Shown piece by piece: positions 1-9,509 of a stretch of 61,464 nucleotides of DNA. Each line of letters opens with the position of its first letter. Position 1 is the first letter of the stretch. Under the pieces are notes generated by a model. That model did not search any database. It had not been told where the DNA came from and was given only the letters and a program-made list of their open reading frames with translations. A program made the position numbers and the translations under genes. Where the stretch lies: NCBI RefSeq assembly GCF_004360225.1, contig NZ_SNUA01000022.1:1-61464 (forward strand), in the 5' to 3' direction. Origin of the DNA: Alcanivorax sp. 24 (GTDB lineage: Bacteria; Pseudomonadota; Gammaproteobacteria; Pseudomonadales; Alcanivoracaceae).

Positions 1-120
1 TGTAGGTGCGGGGTGGGGTCATTTCTCCCACGGTCTGTACCCGAAGGGGTCAGAAGCTGCCTAGGTCCCGCCACCCCGACAAGTCTCTCTGCCTACTATC
101 GACTTGCCACGCCAACATAC

Positions 121-438
121 AAGCTGCCTTGGCAGCGAGTCTTGGGCAACGGGAGTCAATTCGCTTGCAAGCAAGCTTCCCACCGCGACTTCGTAGCGCT
201 AACTGTGGCAGCCAGCTTGCAGGCAAGCTACCCGGCTTCGCGGCAATCTCTGTTGGATCTCTAATCCAGGGGTCATCACTACAAAGTCGCTGTGGGAAGC
301 TGCCTTGGCAGCGAATCATGGGCAACGGGAGTCAATTCGCTTGCAAGCAAGCTTCCCACCGCGACTTCGTAGCGCTAACTGTGGCAGCCAGCTTGCAGGC
401 AAGCTACCTGACTTCGCGGCAATCTCTGTTGGATCTCT
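121..438. repeat. Two direct copies of a 142-bp repeat
   Basis: Positions 121-262 and 297-438 are nearly identical 142-bp segments separated by 34 bp and differing at only a few bases. Each contains palindromic cores such as ttcgcttgcaagcaagcttc and agccagcttgcaggcaagct. These belong to the same REP-like family found elsewhere in the window as 'ctgtgggag(c)ttgcttgcaagcgaa'. The rest of 1-668 shows no convincing gene: the long open frames there are readings through the repeats. The promoter of purEK probably lies between 440 and 660. Confidence 0.85.
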
Positions 439-668
439 CCGTGAAGCCCGGTTCACGGTGTAGAATGGCCTCCCGCATGGCGCCGGTTCTTGCGCGCCGC
501 CGCGGAATCAGTAGAGTGTGCGCCTTCCGGGCCCGAAAGCGGGTCCATGGGACGTCGGGTAAGCCATTCAGGGTGGGCTGGCGTCCCTCTAATCGGAGCC
601 CAGGCACGGTCACGCCGGGAGCGGGCTCCACAATGGCCGGCCGATGACCGCCGGCACATGGGAGTGAA

Positions 669-1163
669 ATGATGACCGTACCCGTAGCTGTTGTAATGGG
701 GTCCCAGTCCGACTGGGACACCATGAAAGAGGCCTGTGACGCCCTTAGCCAATTCGCGGTGGGCTGGAAAGCCCAGGTGGTATCCGCCCACCGCACACCC
801 GAGCGCCTGTTCGAATTTTCCCGCAATGCCGCCGACGAGGGCTACCGCATTATCATCGCCGGCGCCGGCGGCGCCGCCCATCTGCCGGGCATGATCGCTT
901 CCATGACGCCGCTGCCGGTGCTGGGCGTGCCGGTGCAGAGCCGTGCTCTGTCCGGTCTCGACAGTCTTCTGTCCATCGTGCAAATGCCCAAGGGCGTGGC
1001 GGTGGGCACCCTGGCCATCGGTACCGCCGGGGCCTATAACGCCGGCCTGCTGGCGGCGCAGATGCTGGGCAGCCACGATGACGCGCTGCGCCAGCGCATC
1101 GCCGAGTGGAAAGCCGCCCGCGCTGATGAGGTACTGGCCAACGCGGATCTGGGGCAGGGCTGA
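669..1163 (+). CDS. purE: N5-carboxyaminoimidazole ribonucleotide mutase PurE
   Basis: This 164-residue protein is the class I PurE mutase, which converts N5-CAIR to CAIR in cytoplasmic de novo purine synthesis. The family signature GSQSDWDTM is at residues 11-19 and the active-site SAHRTPER is at 39-46. The length matches bacterial PurE. A ggagtg ribosome-binding site at 661-666 precedes tandem ATG codons at 669 and 672, and either could be the true start. The stop overlaps the purK start by one base, so the two are translationally coupled. PurK makes the substrate of PurE. Confidence 0.97.
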   Translation: MMTVPVAVVMGSQSDWDTMKEACDALSQFAVGWKAQVVSAHRTPERLFEFSRNAADEGYRIIIAGAGGAAHLPGMIASMTPLPVLGVPVQSRALSGLDSLLSIVQMPKGVAVGTLAIGTAGAYNAGLLAAQMLGSHDDALRQRIAEWKAARADEVLANADLGQG

Positions 1164-2266
1164 TGAATCGGGTACTGGTATTGGGTGGAGGCCAATTGGG
1201 CCTGATGATGGCGGAAGCCGGGGCCCGGCTGGGTCTGGTGGTGGATCGTTACGATCCGGAGCGGGCCTTGTTGCTGCCTGGCACGTCCGACCTGCCGGTA
1301 CCCATTGATCTGCAGACCTGCCTGGACCGCTATCCGGTGATCACCGTGGAACGGGAAGCCTTTCCCGATAGCGGTCTTTCCGCCGAGCTGGCCCGCAGCG
1401 ACCGCTGTGTGGCCCGGGGTGCCCTGAAGGTCATTCCGGACCGCTTCGATCAGAAAACCATGCTCGACAAACTCGGCATTCCCACCGCCGAATGGATGAA
1501 TCTGGATCGCGCCGAGGATCTGGACGCCGCCATTCAGCGTTTTGGCGGTGTGGTGGTGAAAGCGCGCAGTGGCGGCTACGACGGCCGTGGCACCTGGATT
1601 CTGGATGCCGGTGACGACACCTCGGTGGTGCCGGTGACGGAACTGGCCGGCCAGGCCATCATCGAGCGGAAAGTGCCGTTCCGGCGTGAACTTTCCATCG
1701 TCGGAGCGCGCAATTTGCAGGGCGATACACTGTTTTACCCGTTGACCCGCAACTGGCACGTGGATGGCATTCTGCGCTTGAGCCTGGCACCTGCCCGTGC
1801 CTGTGAGACCTTGCAGCAACCCGCCGAAGCCATGCTCAAGGGCATCATGGAAGAGCTGGATTATGCCGGCGTGATGGCGGTGGAGTTCTTCGAGGAAGAC
1901 GGCCAACTGGTGGTCAACGAGATCGCACCGCGCGTGCACAATTCCGGCCACTGGACCCATGAAGGCGCCGACTGGTCGCAGTTCGACCTGCACGTGCATG
2001 CCCTTGCCGGGGTGCCATTACACGCGGTGAACGTGCACGGCCCTGCCGCCATGGTGAACCTGATCGGCACGCCGTTTGACCAGGCCTGGCTGCAACATCC
2101 GGGGGTGGTGCATTGGTACGGCAAATCCGTGCGCCCAGGGCGCAAGCTGGGGCACGCCAATCTGGTGGCCGACACCCTGGAAGAGCTGCGCGAAGGGCTG
2201 CGCGCCTGGGCCGACGTGCTGCCGGAAGGGTTCGAGGCGGTGCTGGATTCGGAACTGGGGCTCTAG
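1163..2266 (+). CDS. purK: N5-carboxyaminoimidazole ribonucleotide synthase PurK
   Basis: This is an ATP-grasp ligase of 367 residues, the normal PurK length. It makes N5-CAIR from AIR, ATP and bicarbonate and hands it to PurE. The N-terminal VLGGGQLGLM loop (about residues 5-14) is characteristic. The ATP-grasp core follows, with VVKARSGGYDGRG and the metal-binding NEIAPRVHNSGH segment around residue 250. Its start shares a base with the purE stop (TGATG). A REP-like repeat follows downstream. Confidence 0.97.
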   Translation: MNRVLVLGGGQLGLMMAEAGARLGLVVDRYDPERALLLPGTSDLPVPIDLQTCLDRYPVITVEREAFPDSGLSAELARSDRCVARGALKVIPDRFDQKTMLDKLGIPTAEWMNLDRAEDLDAAIQRFGGVVVKARSGGYDGRGTWILDAGDDTSVVPVTELAGQAIIERKVPFRRELSIVGARNLQGDTLFYPLTRNWHVDGILRLSLAPARACETLQQPAEAMLKGIMEELDYAGVMAVEFFEEDGQLVVNEIAPRVHNSGHWTHEGADWSQFDLHVHALAGVPLHAVNVHGPAAMVNLIGTPFDQAWLQHPGVVHWYGKSVRPGRKLGHANLVADTLEELREGLRAWADVLPEGFEAVLDSELGL

Positions 2267-2295
2267 AGATCGCGGCCGTGGACCGCTGGCACGCT

Positions 2296-2358
2296 AAGCC
2301 CGCTTCCCACAAGAGGGCTACAGGGTCGCTGTGGGAGCTGCTTTAGCAGCGAATAGCG
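2296..2358. repeat. REP-like inverted repeat downstream of purK
   Basis: The segment contains cgcttcccac and gtgggagctgctttagcagc, arranged as imperfect inverted arms around a short loop. It belongs to the repeat family also seen near 121-438, 7291-7374, 9755-9851 and 23648-23700. It lies between the purK stop and the end of a convergent gene, where it could act as a bidirectional transcription or mRNA-stability signal. Confidence 0.7.
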
Positions 2359-2439
2359 TGCCAGCGTGTTGCGTGTAAGCGTGTCTGCGAACGGTGGCAC
2401 ACCACCCGCTCACAGACCGCGATTACTCTTCCAGTTCAA

Positions 2440-3861
2440 TCAAGAGCAGGTGGGCAGGCCAGGCCGGTCCTCGCTGGTGAACTGACACCCGTAGTTGGGA
2501 CTGGCCACCGTGGCCGGGTCGAGAATCTCATCCCCCGTCGGCTTCACCGAGTTTTGTTCCCAGTCGATCATGTCGGCGAAGGCCGCTTCCTGTTCTTCCT
2601 GGGTGAAATCACAATGCCCCGGAGATCGCAGTGCCCGCTGCACCAGCCAGGTATCGCTGCCGTTGGCCGTGGCACGCTCGCGGTAGATTTGGGCATGGCG
2701 GAACGGCACGTACAAATCCCCCAGGCCCTGCAGGCTTACCACCGGAATGGTGAATTCGCCGTTGACCACCGGAATCCAGCGCAGACCGTCACTGCGCAGG
2801 CCATTGGCCGCAGGGTTCTCCTCCACTCTCAGGATGGTGTCGTTGAAGGCCTGTTCCTCGGCGGTGAGAGCGGGGTCGTTATCAAACTGATAGGTGACGC
2901 CGGCATTGCCGGTGAGATTGTCGGCGAGGATGCCGTTGACGGTGCCGTCGCGTCCGCCGGTGCCCATCACCACACCCCAATAGTAAGTGCGGAAACCAAT
3001 GTCCGCGATGGGCCGTTCGCCGCCGGACAGATGGCGGGAGAGCGCCATCATTTTCTCGCCTTCCTCCGAGGGTGTGCCCAGGGTGGCGGGAGTGGGAACC
3101 TCGTCCCACAGCACGGCATTGATGGCATCCACATCGAAATTGGTGGCCGGCATGCCTTCCAGCGGTGGCACGCTGTTGTCCGCGGTATGCGCCAGATGCT
3201 GAGCGGCCATGGTGAACCAGGCCAGATAATTGAACTCAAGCGTGTCCGCCACCACGCCGCACATGGGTACGGCGCCGTCGTAGTGCACGACGTTGTTGGC
3301 GGTGTCGTAGGTTTCCTGCTCGATGGCGGCGGCGGTGACATGGCCGCCCATGGAATGGCCGGTGATATAGATCTTGCTCGGAGGATCCAGATCGCGGCTG
3401 TTGGCACTGGCTATCTCGTTGAAGGCCAGAGCCAGTTCGTTGGTGTCCTCCACGCCGGTGCGAACGTCATAGTAGTTGGTGGAGTAGCTGGAGGCCGCCC
3501 AGGCGTAGCCGTTGTCCAGGAACCAGGCCCGCAGGCTCGGGTTGGACACGGTCAGGGTCTCGCCCTCGCCACGATAACCGTGAGCGTACATCACCAGTTT
3601 GCCGTTCCAGTTTTCCGGCACTTCCATTCGATAACCGGCGCCGCTGGGCCTTACACCCCACCAGCGACTGGCGTTCTGATGACCTTCCTGGACTTCGAAC
3701 GGCAGGCTGGTCTCGTCTATCGTGAAGGTGCGCTCATCCTGAGCGCGGCTGGGATCGGTGGGGGGTGGATTCCGGTCACTGTCACTGCCGCAGGCGATGA
3801 GGCCAGCGGCGAGCAAGCCTATGGCCAGAGGTTTAAGAGATATAACGAAATGCGAGTCCAT
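2440..3861 (-). CDS. Secreted lipoprotein alpha/beta hydrolase
   Basis: This 473-residue protein starts with a lipoprotein signal peptide. The lipobox LIAC puts the lipidated cysteine at residue 24, followed by an Asp/Pro-rich linker. The nucleophile elbow GHSMGGH places the serine at residue 170. A later GLGDLYVPF segment (Asp) and SPGHCDF (His) near the C terminus could complete a catalytic triad. The fold is alpha/beta hydrolase with an esterase or depolymerase look, but the substrate cannot be told. The next gene upstream on the same strand is a second lipoprotein hydrolase, so the pair may degrade an extracellular ester or polymer. Confidence 0.8.
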   Translation of the reverse strand: MDSHFVISLKPLAIGLLAAGLIACGSDSDRNPPPTDPSRAQDERTFTIDETSLPFEVQEGHQNASRWWGVRPSGAGYRMEVPENWNGKLVMYAHGYRGEGETLTVSNPSLRAWFLDNGYAWAASSYSTNYYDVRTGVEDTNELALAFNEIASANSRDLDPPSKIYITGHSMGGHVTAAAIEQETYDTANNVVHYDGAVPMCGVVADTLEFNYLAWFTMAAQHLAHTADNSVPPLEGMPATNFDVDAINAVLWDEVPTPATLGTPSEEGEKMMALSRHLSGGERPIADIGFRTYYWGVVMGTGGRDGTVNGILADNLTGNAGVTYQFDNDPALTAEEQAFNDTILRVEENPAANGLRSDGLRWIPVVNGEFTIPVVSLQGLGDLYVPFRHAQIYRERATANGSDTWLVQRALRSPGHCDFTQEEQEAAFADMIDWEQNSVKPTGDEILDPATVASPNYGCQFTSEDRPGLPTCS

Positions 3862-4057
3862 CTGATGTCTCCCTGTCTTTATTGGTGTTATATAAATAAT
3901 TTTTTATGATGTTTCGCTCTGCGGAATAGTCTTTCTATAAAACGAAACGCACTCAATATGAGAGGCGGTTACAGTGGCGTCAACCTGTGAAAGGGAAGAG
4001 GTGGGATCTGAATCGCAACCCGTCGCCGAATCACAAACGGTGGCTCGGGATCGACGT

Positions 4058-4083
4058 GAAGGGGGCGTCTGAGAGCCCCCCTT
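4058..4083 (-). terminator. Hairpin after the second lipoprotein hydrolase
   Basis: The arms gaagggggc and gccccccttc form a GC-rich hairpin just beyond the stop of the minus-strand hydrolase at 4096. There is no clear T run, so it may be a weak or Rho-assisted terminator. Confidence 0.5.
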
Positions 4084-4095
4084 CGCGAACCGGTT

Positions 4096-5880
4096 TTAAG
4101 GCTGGAAATCCACGCGTTGCATCGCCAGATCGGTGATCTGAACCGTGCCGGCGGCGGTTTGGTCGAACACCAGCTCCACCGCGTTGAGGTGGGTGAAGTC
4201 CACACCTTCGAAGGCGGTCAACGGGATGTCGACGGCGTTCAGAGTGGTTTTTTGCGAGCCGTGATTGGCATCGTCGTAGAAGGTGTGCCCCGGCGGGTAG
4301 AACAGGCCGTTGCCGTAATCGCTGGCGACCACTGCGGCACGATTGCCGTCCATGTCCTCAAGCACCACCTGGAAGTCCTGGCCGTCGATATTGTCGGTAT
4401 CACCGTGGGAGATGCCGACACGCACCGACAGCACCTGATAACCGGTGGCGTCAGTGCTCAGCAACTCGGAGCGATAGGTGGCGGCGGTATCCCAGACCAT
4501 GAACAGCTGTTCGGCGATGTTGAAGGTTGGCGTGGCCACGTCGCAGCCTTCGCCGGGGCGGCCGTTGGTCTGGCAGATGCCGAAATTGGAGAAGCCGTCG
4601 AACCGCACCGCGCCGCCAAGGTTGTTGGTGGTCAGGCTGGCGGGATCCAGCGTGTCGTCAATCACCAGCCGTTGCGCGGCGGGTGCGTGCACGCTGAGCA
4701 GGAAGCGGTCATCGCAGGAGGTCTCTCCGGCCGGGCAAAGCGTTTCCGGCACCGGTGTCCGACCATTCCAGTAGGCGCCGAATTCGTCCTCGCCGCCGAT
4801 GAAGTAGCGGAAGAAGGAAGCGATGAAAAACAATCCGTGGGCCTGCTGCATTTCCGGTGTATCGCGGCCGTTGCCGGCGGCGTTCTCGCCGCACCAGGGG
4901 TCATCGCCGTCGCTGTCCAGAATGGTCCAGTCATCCGGGCGGGTATCGGTGGTCCAGACGGTGTTGTAGTAATTATGGTTGGCGCCCATCGGAATCAGCT
5001 GGAATTTGGCGTAGGGGTCGTTGTCCACGGCGTAGCGGCTGGTGTCATAGGCGAAGTTGCCCATAAGGTCTTCCACGTCACCATCGCAGTACCCGGCCAG
5101 GGACAGAAAGTTAACGTTGCTGACGGTCTGGGTGTTGTAGTCGGTGGGAGCCAGGGCGAACACCGCCGTGATGTTGTGAGGCTCGGGTTGAGCGCGGTTG
5201 TACAGCACGGTCTGGTTGACCCCTTCGCCGCCCCGGGAGTGCCCCATGATGCCGATCCGGCTCATATCCAGCTTGCCCATCAGGTCGTCCAGACCGTTAC
5301 CGCCGGCCTGGTTGATGGCACGAAACTCATCCAGATGGCGGACCACCAGCATGGCTCGCGCCAGGGCACCGGTGTCGCCGTTGCTCGGGCCGCTGTCATG
5401 GTCGTTGATGTCGTTGGCGTCCACGGAGATGACGGCATAGCCGTGGCTGGCCAGATTCTCTGAAATGTACTGGTAACCCCGATAGCTGGGGATCGGGTTT
5501 TCGCAGTCGTCATCGTCGATGCCGCGACCGTCGTAACAGGTGCCATGGCGGCCATGCAGGAACAGCACCACCGGGAAGGGGCCGGCTTCGTTCTCGGGGT
5601 ACTGGATATAGCCGTGAATGTCGGTTTCGTAGCTGTCGCCGTTCTTGTTGTCGACGACGGTCATTCGGCCGAACTGGTATTCGTTCTCCGAAACGCCATA
5701 GTCGCCAGTGGCGGCGGCATCGGCGGCCACCGTGTTGGTGATCGGGTCCGGTTCGGTCTTGGCGACCGGTGGCGCGTTGTCGGAGGAGTTGCCGCCACCA
5801 CAACCGCTGAGAAGCAGAGAGATAAAAAGATAAAAGGCGCCCGCGCCCTTGGCTGACACGGGCGGTATATTGATGCTCAT
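4096..5880 (-). CDS. Secreted lipoprotein alpha/beta hydrolase with C-terminal beta domain
   Basis: The start is taken at 5880 (MSINIPP) because aaagggg lies about 8 bases upstream; the frame is open 13 codons further, without a better site. The 594-residue product has a signal peptide with lipobox LLSGC followed by GGGNSSDN. The nucleophile motif GHSRGGEG puts the serine at about residue 215, and GANHNYY supplies a candidate catalytic histidine. The topology recalls the chlorophyllase/cutinase-like dienelactone hydrolase group. Residues from about 390 onward look like a beta-sandwich domain of unknown role. The substrate is unknown. The neighbouring hydrolase at 2440-3861 has the same orientation and cell location. 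Confidence 0.78.
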   Translation of the reverse strand: MSINIPPVSAKGAGAFYLFISLLLSGCGGGNSSDNAPPVAKTEPDPITNTVAADAAATGDYGVSENEYQFGRMTVVDNKNGDSYETDIHGYIQYPENEAGPFPVVLFLHGRHGTCYDGRGIDDDDCENPIPSYRGYQYISENLASHGYAVISVDANDINDHDSGPSNGDTGALARAMLVVRHLDEFRAINQAGGNGLDDLMGKLDMSRIGIMGHSRGGEGVNQTVLYNRAQPEPHNITAVFALAPTDYNTQTVSNVNFLSLAGYCDGDVEDLMGNFAYDTSRYAVDNDPYAKFQLIPMGANHNYYNTVWTTDTRPDDWTILDSDGDDPWCGENAAGNGRDTPEMQQAHGLFFIASFFRYFIGGEDEFGAYWNGRTPVPETLCPAGETSCDDRFLLSVHAPAAQRLVIDDTLDPASLTTNNLGGAVRFDGFSNFGICQTNGRPGEGCDVATPTFNIAEQLFMVWDTAATYRSELLSTDATGYQVLSVRVGISHGDTDNIDGQDFQVVLEDMDGNRAAVVASDYGNGLFYPPGHTFYDDANHGSQKTTLNAVDIPLTAFEGVDFTHLNAVELVFDQTAAGTVQITDLAMQRVDFQP

Positions 5881-6111
5881 GATGTTTTTCCCCTTTAACT
5901 GATATCGGCAAGCGTCCAAGAAGGACCGGGCGAATAAGGCAATAGAGATGCCATTTCCTGGATGGTGTCAGGGGAAAACAAACCGGAGAGTAGGTAAGGT
6001 TCTGTTTTAAAAGTGGATTCTGTTTTCGGAAAAACCGAAGGGGTTGCTTTCCGGTGAGATGAGGAGCGGCTGGAGAGAAGCAAGCGCGGCGATAAGCCGG
6101 TGCAGAGGAAC

Positions 6112-6139
6112 GAAAAAAGGGCACCCCATGGGATGCCCC
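6112..6139 (-). terminator. Rho-independent terminator of ridA
   Basis: Read on the minus strand, gggcatccc and ggggtgccc form a stem and are followed directly by TTTTTT (the aaaaaa at 6113-6118). It lies 39 bases past the ridA stop, at the end of that transcription unit. Confidence 0.85.
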
Positions 6140-6177
6140 TGACTAAAAGCGGTGCAAGGATATTGCCATTAAATCGG

Positions 6178-6564
6178 TCAGGCGATATCCATGATGCCGT
6201 CCATTTCCACCCCGGCGCCTTTCGGCAGGGCGGCCACGCCGATGGCGGCGCGGGCGGGATAGGGTTGCTGGAAGTAACTGGCCATCACTTCATTGACCAA
6301 AGCGAAATGGCTGAGGTCGGTGAGGAAAATGTTGAGTTTGACGATGTCCTGCAGACCGCCACCAGCGGCCTGGCAGACCGCCGCCAGATTGTCGAACACG
6401 CGGCGGATCTGGGCTTCCATGTCGCCTTCCACCAACGTCATGGTGGCGGGGTCCAGCGGAATCTGGCCGGACAGGTACACCGTGGAACCGGCCTTGATGG
6501 CCTGGGAATAGGTGCCGATAGCCGCCGGCGCCTGGTCGGTATTGATTACGGAACGATTGGACAT
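6178..6564 (-). CDS. ridA: RidA family enamine/imine deaminase
   Basis: This 128-residue protein belongs to the YjgF/YER057c/UK114 family, which hydrolyses reactive 2-aminoacrylate-type enamines released by PLP enzymes. Conserved parts include the early AIGTYSQA segment, [10 protein letters not shown], and the Arg of PARAAIGV that binds the substrate carboxylate. The start at 6564 (MSNRSVI) fits the family length; the frame upstream of it is not family-like. In Pseudomonas ridA follows spoT directly, whereas here ychJ lies between them on the other strand. A good terminator follows. Confidence 0.95.
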   Translation of the reverse strand: MSNRSVINTDQAPAAIGTYSQAIKAGSTVYLSGQIPLDPATMTLVEGDMEAQIRRVFDNLAAVCQAAGGGLQDIVKLNIFLTDLSHFALVNEVMASYFQQPYPARAAIGVAALPKGAGVEMDGIMDIA

Positions 6565-6814
6565 GGTAATTCGATACTTGCGTGTGAATGACGGCGCCCC
6601 GATAACCCGGTGACGCGGAACAAAGAAGCTATGCTGGCATGCGAGGCCAGGAGGCGCAATAGACCGCGGTGTCGCCGGCCCGCCGCCTGGACCAGGCTCC
6701 TGCGGCGGCTTCGTGGTCCGTTTCGCTGCGAATTGCGGGATAACCGTGGCCCACTGGTGAGGCGCATCCCTTATAATGGCGCTCACCAAAGCCGCTGTTT
6801 TGATCCACCTTGCC

Positions 6815-7255
6815 ATGCCTTTGTGCCCCTGCCAGTCCGGCCTTGATTACGAGCAATGCTGCCAGCCCCTGCACCGGGGGGCTCCGGCGCCCACGCCCGA
6901 AGCGCTGATGCGTTCCCGCTACAGTGCTTTTGTCCTCAACGATGGGGCCTACGTAAAGGCCTCCTGGCACCCGTCCACCCGGCCTGAATCCCTGACGCTG
7001 GAAGAGGGCGATCAATGGCTCGGCCTGGAGGTGGTAAGCAGCGAGCAAAACGGGGATGAGGGCCGGGTGCGTTTTCGCGCCACCTGCCGTGAGGGCGCTG
7101 GCTTCGCCGTGCTGGAAGAGCGCTCGCGGTTTCTGCGTGAAGACGGTCATTGGCTCTACCTGGACGGAGAACACGAAGTCCGGCCGCTTAAACCCGGCCG
7201 GAACGACCCGTGTCCCTGTGGCAGCGGCAAAAAGCATAAGAAGTGCTGCGGGTGA
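6815..7255 (+). CDS. ychJ: YchJ family SEC-C motif protein
   Basis: This 146-residue protein matches the UPF0225/YchJ family. An N-terminal zinc-binding [13 protein letters not shown] motif is followed by LMRSRYSAF and WHPSTRP, and the C terminus carries the SEC-C motif [17 protein letters not shown]. The start at 6815 is chosen because E. coli YchJ begins just before its first Cys pair. The frame runs 13 codons further upstream. The exact role is unknown; SEC-C is a metal-binding module also found at the end of SecA. It is transcribed against spoT and ridA and interrupts their usual adjacency. Confidence 0.92.
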   Translation: MPLCPCQSGLDYEQCCQPLHRGAPAPTPEALMRSRYSAFVLNDGAYVKASWHPSTRPESLTLEEGDQWLGLEVVSSEQNGDEGRVRFRATCREGAGFAVLEERSRFLREDGHWLYLDGEHEVRPLKPGRNDPCPCGSGKKHKKCCG

Positions 7256-7290
7256 AAGGTTTTCCGCATTGAATCCAGAGATGGCTACGC

Positions 7291-7374
7291 AGCCACTGTG
7301 GGAAGCTTGCTTGCAAGCGAATGGGGCTCACTCAGGTGTCTTATTCGCTTGCAAGCAAGCTTCCCACAGTGGCT
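7291..7374. repeat. Perfect 32-bp inverted repeat (REP-like hairpin)
   Basis: Arms 7291-7322 and 7343-7374 are perfect reverse complements of 32 bases around a 20-base loop. They contain the family core gggaagcttgcttgcaagcg. The element sits in the 145-bp gap between the convergent ychJ and spoT stops and would form a very stable RNA hairpin on either transcript. Confidence 0.92.
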
Positions 7375-7400
7375 TCGTGGTCAGGCCTGGGGGAAGAGCC

Positions 7401-9509
7401 TCACAGCCGGTGAATGCGAACGATGTTATCCAGTACCCGCAGGCGTTTGATGATGCGCGCCAGATGGATGCGGTCCTTCACCGTGAGGGTGACATTGAGA
7501 AGGGATAGCGTGGGGTCCTTGTCGGACATGTCGATGGTATCGATGTTGGAACCCAGCTCGGTGACGCTGTTGGCCAGAGTGGCGAGCACGCCGCGTTTGT
7601 TGACCAGTTCGATACGCAGGCCGGCGGTGAATTCCTGCTCCGCTTCCCGCTCCCAGCTCAGAGCGATGCATTTTTCCGGCGCGTTGCGCATCTCCGCCAG
7701 CAGATTCTTGCAGGTGTCGCGGTGTACCACGATGCCGCGTCCCGCGCTGAGATGGCCCAGAATGGTATCGCCGGGCAGCGGGTAGCAGCATTTGGCGTAG
7801 GTCACCATCAGGCCTTCGCTGCCGCGGATCGCCAGCGGCCGCCGGTCGTCCTCTTCCTGCCGGGCCTCACCGTGGTTGCCCATCATCTTGCGGGCCACCA
7901 GCGGTGCCAGCCGGTTGCCCATGCCAATGTCTTCCAGCAACTCGTCCAGGCTGTGTTGATCGTTGCTATCCAGCTCGGCGCGGATCACCGTTTCCGGCAG
8001 ATGCTCCAGGCTGCTTTCGTAGGCCGCCAGGGCCTTGTCCAGCAGTCTTTGCCCCAGTTCGCGGGCGTCTTCCCGGCGCTGCTGCTTGAGGAAGTGGCGA
8101 ATATTGGAGCGGGCCTTGCCGGTGACGACAAAGTTGAGCCAGGCTGGATTGGGGGTGGCGTTGGGAGCGGTGATGATCTTCACCGTTTGCCCCGACTCCA
8201 GCGGCGTGGACAGCGCCGCCAGCTTGCCGTCCACCCGGGCCGCCACGCAACGGTTGCCCACCTTGGTGTGTACCGCGTAGGCGAAGTCCACCGGGGTGGC
8301 GCCGGCGGGAAGCTCCTTGATGTCGCCTTTGGGAGTGAACACGTAGGCTTCGTCGGGGAACAGGTCGACTTTGACGTTTTCGATGAACTCCATCGAGTTG
8401 CCGGCCTTTTGCTGCATCTCCAGCAGCCGCTGCATCCAGGACTGTGCCCGGGTGTGTGTCGGGGAGCCGGGCTTCTCCTCGGTCTTGTACAGCCAATGGG
8501 CGGCGATGCCGTTGTTGGCCATCGCTTCCATTTCCTCGGTGCGGATCTGGATTTCCAGCGGAATCCCGGAGTGGGCCTTCAGGGTGGTATGCAGGGATTG
8601 GTAGCCGTTGGCCTTGGGGATGGCCACATAGTCCTTGAACCGGCCCGGAATCGGAATGAAATAATTGTGCACCGCGCCGAGCGCCCGATAGCAGGTGTCC
8701 ACGCGGTCGACGATGATGCGGAAGCCAAACACGTCCATGATTTCCGAGAACGGTTTGTGCTGCTCCTTCATCTTGTTGTAAATGCTGTATAGGTGTTTCT
8801 CGCGCCCCAGCACCCGGGCTTCAATGCCTTCCTGCTTGAGGCAGTGTTCGATGCTGGTCTTGATCGAGGAGAGGATTTCCTTGCGGTTGCCCCGGGCGGA
8901 GCGCACCGCCTGGCCGATCAATCTGGCCCGCATCGGATGGATGGCATGGAAGGCCAGATCCTCATACTCCACTCGCATGTTGTACATGCCCAGGCGGAAG
9001 GCGATCGGTGCGTAGATTTCCAGGGTTTCGGTGGCGATACGGCGCCGCTTGTCGGGATTCATCACATGCAGCGTGCGCATGTTGTGCAGGCGATCAGCGA
9101 GCTTCACCAGGATCACGCGGATGTCCCGCGTCATCGCCAGGATCATCTTGCGCAGATTTTCCGCCTGCTGCTCCGCCTTGGACTCGAACTTGATCTGGGC
9201 GATTTTGGAGACACCGTCGACCAGCTCCGCCACTTCCTCACTGAACTCCGCCGCCAGTTGTTCCTTGGAGACGCCGGTATCCTCGATCACGTCGTGCAGC
9301 ATGGCCGCCATCAGCGAGGCATGGTCCATATGCATATCGGTGAGAATGTTGGCTACCGCCAGGGGGTGCGTGATGTACGGGTCCCCGGTCCGTCGATACT
9401 GGCCCTCGTGAGCGGTCTCGGCGAAATAGTAGGCGCGCACCACCGGGGCGATCTGCTCGTCCGTCAGGTAGCTGCGCAAACGTTTTTCCAGGTTATGGAT
9501 GGTGGACAA
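7401..9509 (-). CDS. spoT: Bifunctional (p)ppGpp synthetase/hydrolase SpoT
   Basis: At 702 residues this matches SpoT of gammaproteobacteria. The HD hydrolase domain at the N terminus retains the catalytic pair in LHDVIEDT (H72, D73). The RelA/SpoT synthetase domain follows, with YHSL-type YQSLHTT and EIQIRTEEMEAMA. A TGS domain comes next (VFTPKGDIKELP). The C terminus carries a zinc-finger-like CCYPLPGD region and an ACT domain. It balances the stringent-response alarmone. It belongs to the gmk-rpoZ-spoT gene group, although a 375-bp gap holding a REP element separates it from rpoZ. Confidence 0.97.
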   Translation of the reverse strand: MSTIHNLEKRLRSYLTDEQIAPVVRAYYFAETAHEGQYRRTGDPYITHPLAVANILTDMHMDHASLMAAMLHDVIEDTGVSKEQLAAEFSEEVAELVDGVSKIAQIKFESKAEQQAENLRKMILAMTRDIRVILVKLADRLHNMRTLHVMNPDKRRRIATETLEIYAPIAFRLGMYNMRVEYEDLAFHAIHPMRARLIGQAVRSARGNRKEILSSIKTSIEHCLKQEGIEARVLGREKHLYSIYNKMKEQHKPFSEIMDVFGFRIIVDRVDTCYRALGAVHNYFIPIPGRFKDYVAIPKANGYQSLHTTLKAHSGIPLEIQIRTEEMEAMANNGIAAHWLYKTEEKPGSPTHTRAQSWMQRLLEMQQKAGNSMEFIENVKVDLFPDEAYVFTPKGDIKELPAGATPVDFAYAVHTKVGNRCVAARVDGKLAALSTPLESGQTVKIITAPNATPNPAWLNFVVTGKARSNIRHFLKQQRREDARELGQRLLDKALAAYESSLEHLPETVIRAELDSNDQHSLDELLEDIGMGNRLAPLVARKMMGNHGEARQEEDDRRPLAIRGSEGLMVTYAKCCYPLPGDTILGHLSAGRGIVVHRDTCKNLLAEMRNAPEKCIALSWEREAEQEFTAGLRIELVNKRGVLATLANSVTELGSNIDTIDMSDKDPTLSLLNVTLTVKDRIHLARIIKRLRVLDNIVRIHRL

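Noticed and set aside
6-647. Long open frames across the left-edge repeats
   Set aside because: They arise from translation of GC-rich duplicated REP-like DNA and show no protein-like pattern or ribosome-binding site.
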